A stretch of 5,624 bases of DNA from Pseudanabaena sp. CAN_BIN31 (GCA_026785865.1 JAJAZG010000185.1:1-5624); one strand, 5' to 3'; shown: positions 1 to 5,395, numbered from the stretch's first letter. Translations and numbers: made by a program. Notes: generated from the letters alone by a model not told the origin.

Positions 1-76
1 AGAGGAATTTTTGAAAGTGCCGCTTCGCGGCACTTTCAAAAATTTCTCTGGGTTTTATAACAGCGCAAAGCGCTGT
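1..76 (+). repeat. Two-hairpin interspersed repeat, copy A (left edge)
   Basis: The unit has two palindromes joined by an 11-base linker (50-60). The large one has 23-base arms (1-23 and 27-49) around a TTC loop (GAA on the other strand), with one mismatch at position 5. The small one, 60-76, has 7-base arms around AAA. The reverse complement of 5426-5502 matches this copy with three differences (positions 5, 35 and 59). The unit may extend one base left of the window, because copy B starts its large palindrome with one more C/G pair. The arms contain A-tracts and T-tracts, so RNA from either strand could fold into a terminator-like hairpin. It lies 43 bp before the first gene and may end an off-window transcript. 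It resembles REP/MITE-type small palindromic repeats in form; no transposase is visible. Confidence 0.88.
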
Positions 77-104
77 AGCTATATCATGAGATTAATAGCG
101 AGTT

Positions 105-110
105 TAGGAG
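105..110 (+). promoter_or_regulatory. Ribosome binding site of the DUF2839-like gene
   Basis: TAGGAG lies 9 bases before the ATG at 120. It supports this start for a short gene that could otherwise be doubted. The rest of the 77-119 leader shows no convincing promoter. Confidence 0.6.
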
Positions 111-119
111 CATAAATAT

Positions 120-338
120 ATGGGCGACTCAAAACGCCGTAAACAAGTATTAGGCGAAAGTTATGGCAAGTCTGAGCCGATCGCCTCTTGGATACCATTT
201 TTGACCAAAGACAAAGCTGATGCATTTGTGAAAACTTCTACCCAATTCGCTTGGTATGGCATTGGCGCAATGGTAGTTATTTGGGTGACGATCCGCTTTA
301 TTGGGCCCGCCTTTGGTTGGTGGCACTTAGCTGATTAA
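120..338 (+). CDS. Small DUF2839-like membrane protein
   Basis: This 72-residue protein has a charged N-terminus (MGDSKRRKQVLGESYGK), a short amphipathic middle (WIPFLTKDKADAFVK) and one probable membrane helix at about residues 43-65, ending in a conserved-looking IRFIGPAFGWW block. From memory this pattern matches DUF2839, a short cyanobacterial family of unknown function; no profile search was possible. The N-terminus with KRRK probably stays in the cytoplasm and the C-terminal GWW segment lies at the membrane surface. A good ribosome binding site precedes the ATG. The gene ends 3 bases before the ispD start and in the same reading frame, so the two are almost certainly co-transcribed and may be translationally coupled. 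Nothing in the sequence links it functionally to isoprenoid synthesis. Confidence 0.85.
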   Translation: MGDSKRRKQVLGESYGKSEPIASWIPFLTKDKADAFVKTSTQFAWYGIGAMVVIWVTIRFIGPAFGWWHLAD

Positions 339-341
339 TGT

Positions 342-1028
342 ATGACTTGTCATCTATTAATTCCTGCGGCGGGTAGCGGTAAACGCATGGGAGCCGATCG
401 CAATAAGTTGTTGCTGCCGTTGCTCGACAAACCAATTTTGCAATGGACTCTAGAAGCCGCGATCGCTTCTAAGGCGATCGCTTGGATTGGTGTGATTGGT
501 CAGCCCCATGACTATCCCGAATTTCAAAAAATTTTTAATGCCCTAAATACCATTAAACCAATTCGCTTAATCCAAGGTGGCGCAACTCGCCAAGCTTCCG
601 TATTTAATGGCTTAAAAGCTCTGCCCACAGAATGCGATCGCGTGTTAATTCATGACGGAGCGCGATGTTTAGTAACGCCCCTGTTATTTGATCGCTGCGA
701 TGTATCTTTGCAGACCATGCAGGGATTTATCGCCGCCGTGCCAGTTAAGGACACGATTAAAGTTATTAATGGTCTGACTATTGTTGATACGCCTAACCGC
801 GATCATCTTTGGGCGGCGCAAACTCCCCAAGGTTTTCAAGCCGATTTGCTTAAAAATGCTCATCTTCAAGCAGTTGAGCAGGGCTGGGAAGTTACTGATG
901 ACGCGGCACTGTTTGAGAAGGTTGGCTTAGCCGTACAGATCGTGATGGGTGAAGAAACTAATCTCAAAATTACTACGCAACAAGATCTAGCGATCGCCGA
1001 ATTTATCTTAAAACAGCGCAAAGTATAA
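342..1028 (+). CDS. ispD: 2-C-methyl-D-erythritol 4-phosphate cytidylyltransferase (IspD)
   Basis: IspD couples CTP with 2-C-methyl-D-erythritol 4-phosphate, giving CDP-methylerythritol, the third step of the MEP pathway that feeds carotenoids, the phytyl tail of chlorophyll and quinones in cyanobacteria. The 228-aa length is normal. The N-terminal nucleotide-binding loop is intact (PAAGSGKRMGADRNK, residues 8-22), with R15 and K22 aligning with the catalytic R20 and K27 of the E. coli enzyme. Other family blocks are RQASVFNGL (83-91), HDGAR with D105 (104-108), VPVKDTIK (133-140), RDHLWAAQTPQGF (153-165), VTDDAALFE (184-192) and GEETNLKIT (203-211). The start follows the previous stop by 3 bases with no clear ribosome binding site, pointing to translational coupling. 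Four HIP1 sites lie inside. The last codons (AAA GTA TAA) form part of the 49-bp palindrome that ends the gene. Confidence 0.96.
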   Translation: MTCHLLIPAAGSGKRMGADRNKLLLPLLDKPILQWTLEAAIASKAIAWIGVIGQPHDYPEFQKIFNALNTIKPIRLIQGGATRQASVFNGLKALPTECDRVLIHDGARCLVTPLLFDRCDVSLQTMQGFIAAVPVKDTIKVINGLTIVDTPNRDHLWAAQTPQGFQADLLKNAHLQAVEQGWEVTDDAALFEKVGLAVQIVMGEETNLKITTQQDLAIAEFILKQRKV

Positions 1029-1067
1029 AAAGAAAGGGCGCAAAGCGCCCTTTCTTTTTATACTTTG
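1019..1067. terminator. Perfect 49-bp palindrome, bidirectional terminator between convergent genes
   Basis: The arms 1019-1041 and 1045-1067 are perfect reverse complements over 23 bases, around an AAA loop. The inner stem is GC-rich (GGGCGC/GCGCCC), and the outer stem carries an A-tract on one side and TTTCTTTTT on the other, as expected for an intrinsic terminator working in both directions. It includes the stop codons of ispD (1026-1028) and of the peroxiredoxin (1058-1060 on the minus strand). Because of the symmetry, both genes end with the same nine bases, AAAGTATAA, so both proteins end in Lys-Val. Confidence 0.9.
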
Positions 1068-1510
1068 AGGCTGCGTAGCACCACCAAAAGTTCGCTATCT
1101 TCGCGCTTGAAGATCGGCAAAAATTCAATATGCTTGTAACGGACGATGCCTTGAATATCAATAATGCAATAGGCGCGTTTACTGCCAAACAAACCCGCTA
1201 CACCATAACTTTTGCAAACCTCTTGGTTGCGATCGCTTAGCAGAGGAAACTGTAAGCCCAACTTTTTGGAAAACTCAATATGTTTTTCGATTGGGTCAGT
1301 ACTAATGCCCAAAATTTCTGCCCCAGCCTCGCGAAATTTTGTCCAATCATCTGCAAAGCATTGCATTTCATTGGTGCAGAGAGGAGAAAAGTCTCCTGGA
1401 TAAAATGCTAAGACAACATTTGTTTTACCTGCATAGCGGCTGAGCGTAATATCACCGCGATCACTCGGTAAAGTAAAATCTGGAGCTTTTTGACCGACTT
1501 CGACAGACAT
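1058..1510 (-). CDS. Peroxiredoxin of the AhpC/TSA superfamily (BCP/PrxQ- or AhpE-like)
   Basis: This is a thiol peroxidase that reduces hydrogen peroxide and organic hydroperoxides, probably in the cytosol since no signal peptide is seen. At 150 aa it has the single-domain size of BCP/PrxQ and AhpE proteins. Visible features are the thioredoxin-fold start (VGQKAPDFTLP, residues 5-15), the active-site loop FYPGDFSPLCTNE (36-48) with peroxidatic C45, and the conserved arginine region KRAYCIID with R112. The active-site Thr of the usual PxxxTxxC motif is Ser42 here. In PrxQ the resolving Cys is normally five residues after the peroxidatic one; here that position is Gln50 and a Cys stands at 51. 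C99 and C115 are other candidates, so the recycling mechanism is open. The ATG is preceded by AGGAAA. The upstream neighbour on this strand, the mannanase, is 85 bp away. Confidence 0.92.
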   Translation of the reverse strand: MSVEVGQKAPDFTLPSDRGDITLSRYAGKTNVVLAFYPGDFSPLCTNEMQCFADDWTKFREAGAEILGISTDPIEKHIEFSKKLGLQFPLLSDRNQEVCKSYGVAGLFGSKRAYCIIDIQGIVRYKHIEFLPIFKREDSELLVVLRSLKV

Positions 1511-1514
1511 AGAA

Positions 1515-1520
1515 TTTCCT
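1515..1520 (-). promoter_or_regulatory. Ribosome binding site of the peroxiredoxin gene
   Basis: On the minus strand the sequence reads AGGAAA, ending 4 bases before the ATG (6 bases if counted from AGGA). This supports the start at 1510. Confidence 0.6.
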
Positions 1521-1558
1521 ATTCTTTGATTTGTAGACTTTTGATTTGAGATTTAGAC

Positions 1559-1587
1559 TGGATACATAGCATTTGCTTCACAGTCAA
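1559..1587 (-). promoter_or_regulatory. Possible promoter of the peroxiredoxin gene
   Basis: Read on the minus strand, TTGACT (1582-1587) is followed after 17 bases by TATCCA (1559-1564), giving a leader of about 45 bases. The -35 is good, the -10 weak. No terminator hairpin separates the mannanase stop from this gene, so read-through is also possible. The same 1511-1595 gap holds a near-direct repeat, TTTGATTTG at 1525 and 1540. Confidence 0.28.
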
Positions 1588-1595
1588 TCATTATC

Positions 1596-3425
1596 TTACT
1601 GTGGTTCGTTTCCATAGATCTTTAAGCCATTTTGATAAACGGGAAAGCGTAAGGTCGGCGCGATTGTCCCATTTAAACCTCGCGAAGAGTAATCATTGTT
1701 ACTATCCCAAACTGTCTGCCAGTTAGACATCCGCGCTCTAAAATGTACCTCACAGGAAGTCTTGGCAGCAAAGGAGAAATTCTGCCAATCTAAATCAAAG
1801 TAAAATACTGACGATGAACCTTTCCAAGATTTAAGCGGGCTAATATTAACGGCATTACATTGATCCCAGAACTTATCTGTCGTTACCTGATTTACGGACA
1901 ACCCCGCAGTATAAACTTCACGCAGATTCAAAAACACCCTTGCTTTCAAACCAGATTGAGGCTGGGAACTATCGTTATACAAACGCAATTTGAATTGGGT
2001 TTCTTGTTTGGAACCAAATGTTCCTAATGCAGATTCTATACGAACTTTTGCGGAACTGGGAGTAGGAGTTGGAGTTGGCTTAGGTGTAGGTGTGGGAGTT
2101 GGTGTAGGTGTGGGAGTTGGTGTAGGTGTGGGAGTTGGTGTAGGTGTGGGAGTTGGTGTAGGAGTAGGAGTTGGTGTAGGAGTAGGAGTTGGTGTAGGTG
2201 TGGGAGTTGGTGTAGGAGTGCCGTTGCACTGAGAAGCATTCATTCGATTGGCATGAGCGGTGATGACCGAGGCGATCGCGCTAGGAGAATAGATGGTGAA
2301 GCCGTCATAATCTGGATAAAGACTACCATCATCCTGCTGAGCCGCTAGCATCCACACATTATCGCCAGCACCCTTATACTGACAAATTGTATCCAACCAC
2401 CCCTGATAAATCGAAGCACGATTAGATTGATCCTTAGCTCCAAACTCTTCCACAATCACTGGTTTCCTCGCCTGAACTCCCGCCGCTAAATGTTCAATAA
2501 TCCATTGTTTGCCCCAATCATAGGATTTACCCCAACTGTCGGGATAGAGGTGAACAGTACCGAAATCAATCGTAGGAATGCGAATGAAGGCCTCAAAATC
2601 GACACCTTCACTACCGTTATACATCCAATCACTACTCTGACGCGCAAAAAAGCCTTCATCACCAACACCGACAAGATGGTTGGGAGCATTCTGCTTTACA
2701 AAAGCACTCATTTCCTTCACCCAATTGATCAGTGTTGCGGTTGTGCAGTTTGATGAAGTTGGTTTGTTACCACTACCTTTACAGCGTGGCTCATTGGCTA
2801 GTTGCCAAGCCATGATCGTTGGCTCATCTTTGTAGAGAATGCCTGTGTAGATGTTTTTGCGATTGAGTAGATGCAATATCCAATTTTTATAGGCTTGACG
2901 AGTTCGTGGATCTCGGTAAAAGTCATCATGATAGTTGAGTCCATACCAAGTCACATATTGATCCATACCGCCAAACTCACGCCAGTTATTCACAAAAGGA
3001 ATAATTAGTTTTAATCCTTTTTGTTTGGCAGCATAGATTACATAGTCCAAACGCTCTAATCCGTTCGCCCCATCATTATAGTTAGGGCTTCCTGTTGCGG
3101 CATTCCAGTATTGAAAATAAACACCGTCTTTGGGCGAGTCCACAGATTGCGAACCATTTAATGTGCCTGTATCTAAAAATCCCCAAATCCGAATTACCTT
3201 CAGATTCATTTGTTGCGCTGATGTCATCAGATCATCAACCATTTTCTTGGACTTATAAATCAGATAATAATTATTCGTACCCGAATAAGAAAATCTAGTC
3301 CCATTGAGCATGAAAGAATTACCACTGCGCTGTACAAAATTTGAGGCTTCGGCTACTGCGGTAGAACATAGGGCAATACTGAGAATTGCCGAACTGATTG
3401 CAAAACGGAAAGAATTAAGTTTCAT
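1596..3425 (-). CDS. Secreted GH5 beta-mannanase with Thr-Pro linker and CBM3-like module
   Basis: This is an extracellular glycoside hydrolase, most likely an endo-1,4-beta-mannosidase that cuts mannan or glucomannan. Order of parts (609 aa): signal peptide 1-25 (hydrophobic core, AVA then E26); GH5 catalytic barrel about 28-395; Thr-Pro linker 403-456; C-terminal module about 459-609. The catalytic domain shows AWQLANEPRC with acid/base E212, VHLYPDSWG (291-299) and VIVEEFG with likely nucleophile E327. NEPRC and HLYPDSW recall GH5 subfamily 7 mannanases, including those of plants. The C-terminal module ends in NNDYSS and NGLKIYGNEP, a pattern typical of cellulose-binding CBM3, so the enzyme may sit on cellulose and attack associated mannan. 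No ribosome binding site is evident. HIP1 occurs only once in 1.8 kb, which hints at a different history from its neighbours. A GH5 cellulase is the main alternative. Confidence 0.9.
   Translation of the reverse strand: MKLNSFRFAISSAILSIALCSTAVAEASNFVQRSGNSFMLNGTRFSYSGTNNYYLIYKSKKMVDDLMTSAQQMNLKVIRIWGFLDTGTLNGSQSVDSPKDGVYFQYWNAATGSPNYNDGANGLERLDYVIYAAKQKGLKLIIPFVNNWREFGGMDQYVTWYGLNYHDDFYRDPRTRQAYKNWILHLLNRKNIYTGILYKDEPTIMAWQLANEPRCKGSGNKPTSSNCTTATLINWVKEMSAFVKQNAPNHLVGVGDEGFFARQSSDWMYNGSEGVDFEAFIRIPTIDFGTVHLYPDSWGKSYDWGKQWIIEHLAAGVQARKPVIVEEFGAKDQSNRASIYQGWLDTICQYKGAGDNVWMLAAQQDDGSLYPDYDGFTIYSPSAIASVITAHANRMNASQCNGTPTPTPTPTPTPTPTPTPTPTPTPTPTPTPTPTPTPTPTPTPTPTPKPTPTPTPSSAKVRIESALGTFGSKQETQFKLRLYNDSSQPQSGLKARVFLNLREVYTAGLSVNQVTTDKFWDQCNAVNISPLKSWKGSSSVFYFDLDWQNFSFAAKTSCEVHFRARMSNWQTVWDSNNDYSSRGLNGTIAPTLRFPVYQNGLKIYGNEPQ
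2058..2220. repeat. 18-bp minisatellite encoding the (Thr-Pro) linker
   Basis: Seven complete 18-bp units run from 2083 to 2208, with a partial unit to 2220 and degenerate copies at 2058-2082. Two unit types alternate: type A (GGTGTAGGTGTGGGAGTT) at 2083, 2101, 2119, 2137 and 2191, and type B (GGTGTAGGAGTAGGAGTT) at 2155 and 2173. On the coding (minus) strand each unit gives three Thr-Pro pairs. In total 27 dipeptides are encoded: 26 TP plus one KP (K449). The identical adjacent units point to recent expansion by slippage or unequal exchange, always in multiples that keep the frame. Confidence 0.95.
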
Positions 3426-3472
3426 CGGTTATAGTATCTATTTTGTGAAGTTCGTAAACCTAATACAAAGCT

Positions 3473-3498
3473 GTCCTAGGAGGACGGGGTTTCTACCC
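3473..3498 (+). promoter_or_regulatory. Paired small hairpins around a strong Shine-Dalgarno
   Basis: Two adjacent inverted repeats lie just before the 3500 gene: GTCCT/AGGAC (3473-3477 and 3481-3485, loop AGG) and GGGT/ACCC (3487-3490 and 3495-3498, loop TTCT). AGGAGG at 3478-3483 is a full Shine-Dalgarno but stands 16 bases before the GTG at 3500 and 25 before the ATG at 3509. The first hairpin would hide it; the second, once folded, would bring it near the start. The remaining intergenic bases, 3426-3472, hold only weak promoter-like matches for either gene. Confidence 0.4.
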
Positions 3499-3499
3499 A

Positions 3500-4018
3500 G
3501 TGATTTCGATGAAACGCCCAGACATTAATTCTACTAATAATCACTTGATATCCGTTGAACTATCTGGTGAAATTTATGCAGCTTTGTTAGAGAAAATTAA
3601 AATTACTGGCAAAACTGAATCAGAGTTGATAATTCAGGGTTTGCAGCAGGTTTTAAATGAAACTAATGAACAGGATCGCGATCGCTTTGCGATTTTAGAA
3701 GTTGCCTTAGAGCAGAAACTCAAAAAATATGTAGAAAGCTTAATCAAAGATCGAGTTTTATCTTCCGACTTAACGCCGTCTTTACCTCAGTTAAGTCCTG
3801 ACTCAGATCTAGACCGCAAAAGGACGATGCCAATTCCCACGATTCGACCATTACAAGTAGGCGATCGCGTTTTGGTTCTTGAACCTGAAAGTCCTTATTA
3901 CATGGCGAAATTATTGGTAATCAAGACTAGCTTAATTCGAGCAACGGTGGACACCGACACAGGCGAAAAAATATTCTTAAAACGAGATTTACGTTTTGTG
4001 GAATCCACGATTGAATAG
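3500..4018 (+). CDS. Unknown protein with RHH-like N-terminus and SH3-like C-terminus
   Basis: I do not recognise this 172-aa protein as a named family. Residues 15-53 (a short strand HLISVELS, then two helices, ending IIQGLQQVLN) have the strand-helix-helix pattern of ribbon-helix-helix (CopG/Arc-type) DNA-binding domains. Residues 56-86 are charged and helical and could form a coiled coil. A Pro/Ser-rich linker follows (about 87-115). The C-terminal 116-168 is beta-rich with a VGDRVLVLEP start, resembling SH3-like or KOW/Tudor-type small barrels. A DNA- or RNA-associated role is a guess from shape only. The GTG at 3500 is used because it lies closer to the AGGAGG; an ATG at 3509 gives a protein three residues shorter. 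It is divergent from the mannanase (74 bp between them), and two HIP1 sites lie inside. Its final codons (GAA TAG) are part of the 37-bp palindrome. Confidence 0.82.
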   Translation: MISMKRPDINSTNNHLISVELSGEIYAALLEKIKITGKTESELIIQGLQQVLNETNEQDRDRFAILEVALEQKLKKYVESLIKDRVLSSDLTPSLPQLSPDSDLDRKRTMPIPTIRPLQVGDRVLVLEPESPYYMAKLLVIKTSLIRATVDTDTGEKIFLKRDLRFVESTIE

Positions 4019-4049
4019 ATAAAGCGTGCGAAGCACGCTTTATCTATTC
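4013..4049. terminator. Perfect 37-bp palindrome between convergent genes
   Basis: The arms 4013-4029 and 4033-4049 are perfect reverse complements over 17 bases, around a GAA loop. The inner stem is GC-rich (GCGTGC/GCACGC) and the outer stem is AT-rich. The palindrome covers the stop codon of the 3500-4018 gene (TAG, 4016-4018) and that of the minus-strand membrane protein (TAA, 4040-4042). The two genes use the same symmetric sequence in different frames: GAA TAG on one side, AAT AGA TAA on the other. The T-tract is poor, so terminator activity is less certain than for 1019-1067. Confidence 0.8.
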
Positions 4050-4609
4050 TTGGGCAATATCTTGGGCGATCGCAAAACCCTAATCGCCGCAAATCCTGTA
4101 ATCGCCCCATAAATCGCCCCTTGCAAAGCACAAGCCAATATCGTTGATCGCAACATATAACCGAGATATAGCCCAAAACTGCTTAGTGATAAGGCGATCG
4201 CACTAGCAAATAGCCACAACCCCGCCGCTCGAAATGATTTGAGCAATTGCCACTGGCAAATACCAACGATCGCCCCAACAATGGCAAAATCAACCATCAA
4301 AATTGAAATCGATGGCAAGTCTTGCACCTGCGATCGCAGCGATGGGGCTGACGCAAAAAATACAATGATCAGTCCCACACTCCAACCCACTAAGGTAAGC
4401 GGCAACCACCAGCCTTCTCTGGCCAAGCGATCGCGCAACATCAGAGACTGAGCAATCGAGATGCCTACCCCATGCAATATTTCATTGAGAAAAATCCGCG
4501 ATCGTAAGTCATAAGGATCTTGCCAAACGAAACTAGATAACAGCGTATTGCCAATAATATTGGCAATTAGCCATAGCCACCAAAAGCTCCGTCCTACTTT
4601 TTTTGACAT
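4040..4609 (-). CDS. Polytopic membrane protein with internal repeats, function unknown
   Basis: The 189-aa protein (from the ATG at 4609) has five or six probable membrane helices. Counting from an alternative TTG start at 4624 (five residues earlier), they lie near residues 14-34, 46-63, 73-92, 106-127, 134-155 and 160-181. Three segments share a Gly-rich helix followed by a charged turn: GVGISIAQSLMLRDR (52-66), GAIVGICQWQLLKSF (117-131) and GAITGFAAIRVLRS (173-186). They suggest an internally duplicated protein built of helix pairs. Similar G..QW..L(R/K) repeats occur in many poorly described cyanobacterial membrane proteins. No catalytic or transport motif is visible, so no function is given. 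No ribosome binding site precedes either start. The TTG and ATG lie in successive copies of a 13-bp repeat, so the true start is uncertain. Four HIP1 sites lie inside, the highest density in the window together with ispD. Confidence 0.84.
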   Translation of the reverse strand: MSKKVGRSFWWLWLIANIIGNTLLSSFVWQDPYDLRSRIFLNEILHGVGISIAQSLMLRDRLAREGWWLPLTLVGWSVGLIIVFFASAPSLRSQVQDLPSISILMVDFAIVGAIVGICQWQLLKSFRAAGLWLFASAIALSLSSFGLYLGYMLRSTILACALQGAIYGAITGFAAIRVLRSPKILPKNR

Positions 4610-4643
4610 AAACTTTTGACACAAACTTTTAACGTAAACTAAA
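4597..4643. repeat. 13-bp tandem repeat between divergent genes
   Basis: AAACTTTTGACAC (4610-4622) is followed by AAACTTTTAACGT (4623-4635), then a partial AAACTAAA (4636-4643). It is preceded by a degenerate copy ending TTTTGACAT (4597-4609). The period is exactly 13. The array overlaps the N-terminal codons of the minus-strand membrane protein and forms most of the space before the reductase gene. It could be a set of regulator sites or simply slippage. Confidence 0.7.
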
Positions 4644-4645
4644 GA
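4616..4645 (+). promoter_or_regulatory. Possible promoter of the reductase gene
   Basis: A perfect TTGACA (4616-4621) is followed after 18 bases by TAAAGA (4640-4645), a weak -10. Transcription would start near 4652, close to the ATG at 4661, leaving a very short leader. The 13-bp repeat creates a second TTGACA at 4603. No ribosome binding site is seen before 4661. Confidence 0.27.
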
Positions 4646-4660
4646 AAAACAAGTTAAACC

Positions 4661-5395
4661 ATGACAGATACAGTATCAGGTAAATTAGCAGGCAAGAAGG
4701 CAATTGTGACGGGCGCAAGTAGCGGTATTGGCAAAGAAGTTGCTCTCATGCTATTGCAAGCTGGCGCACAGGTCAGTTTGGTTAGTCGTAATCCCGATTG
4801 CATTCTTGGCGATCTACCCGCAAATAGCAATGCTAAAGGCTATGCAATTGATTTAGGAGACATCTCTCAAGTTGCGGCAAAGATGCAAGCGATCGTTACC
4901 GACATGGGCGGCGTAGATATTTTGATTAATAACGCAGGTATGGCGTATATCGGAGAAATTATCGATATGCCGCTTGATGAATGGCAAAAATTATTTGCCT
5001 TGAATCTCACCAGTGTTTTCCAGTGTTTGCAAGCAACATTACCCACGATGCGATCGCAAAAAAGCGGCACGATTATTAACGTTGCTTCGGTCGCAGGTAA
5101 ACAAGGTTTTCCCAATTGGGGCGCATATTGTGCCAGTAAATTTGCGCTATTGGGACTAACTCAAGCGATCGCTGCCGAAGAGCAACCCCATGGCATCAAA
5201 ATCATGTCAATCTGCCCTGGCTCTGTCGATACCCCACTATGGGATACCCTTGGCGACAAAGTGCCACCAAGTTTTAATCGTTCCGCCATGCTTCGTCCTG
5301 CCACTGTTGCTGAGTCAATCATGACCTTAGTAAATCTTCCTGCCGATGCGGTTATCAATGATTTCGTGCTGATGCCCAACGCAGGAACTTTTTAA
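4661..5395 (+). CDS. Short-chain dehydrogenase/reductase (classical SDR)
   Basis: This is a soluble NAD(P)-dependent oxidoreductase of the classical SDR family; the 244-aa length is standard. The Rossmann dinucleotide loop is TGASSGIG (17-24), followed by NNAG (90-93). The catalytic tetrad is N115 (LFALNLTS), S143 (NVASVAG), Y156 and K160 (AYCASK), with the cofactor-proximal PGSVDTP at 186-192. R43 after the second strand (VSRN) favours NADP over NAD by family rule. The substrate cannot be told from the sequence: 3-oxoacyl-ACP reductase (FabG-like), sepiapterin-reductase-like and sugar or retinol type SDRs share these motifs. The gene stands alone, divergent from the membrane protein, with the two-hairpin repeat 30 bp after its stop as a likely terminator. 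Confidence 0.94.
   Translation: MTDTVSGKLAGKKAIVTGASSGIGKEVALMLLQAGAQVSLVSRNPDCILGDLPANSNAKGYAIDLGDISQVAAKMQAIVTDMGGVDILINNAGMAYIGEIIDMPLDEWQKLFALNLTSVFQCLQATLPTMRSQKSGTIINVASVAGKQGFPNWGAYCASKFALLGLTQAIAAEEQPHGIKIMSICPGSVDTPLWDTLGDKVPPSFNRSAMLRPATVAESIMTLVNLPADAVINDFVLMPNAGTF

Noticed and set aside
2058..2220. CRISPR array
   Set aside because: The 18-bp units are directly adjacent with no spacers, and they encode the Thr-Pro linker in frame.
1990..2232. Plus-strand open frame encoding a long Gly-Val repeat
   Set aside because: It is the antisense reading of the Thr-Pro minisatellite; the minus-strand frame belongs to a complete enzyme with signal peptide and domains on both sides.
2036..2239. 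Minus-strand frame rich in His-Gln-Leu across the repeat
   Set aside because: It is a shifted reading of the 18-bp repeat inside the mannanase gene, without any coding support.
3426..3472. Mannanase promoter on the minus strand (TTGTAT, 17 bases, CAAAAT)
   Set aside because: Both boxes are poor and would leave a leader of only a few bases; not strong enough to list.
3304..3528. Plus-strand frame over the mannanase signal-peptide region
   Set aside because: It is antisense to the signal peptide, and its end runs out of frame into the 3500 gene.
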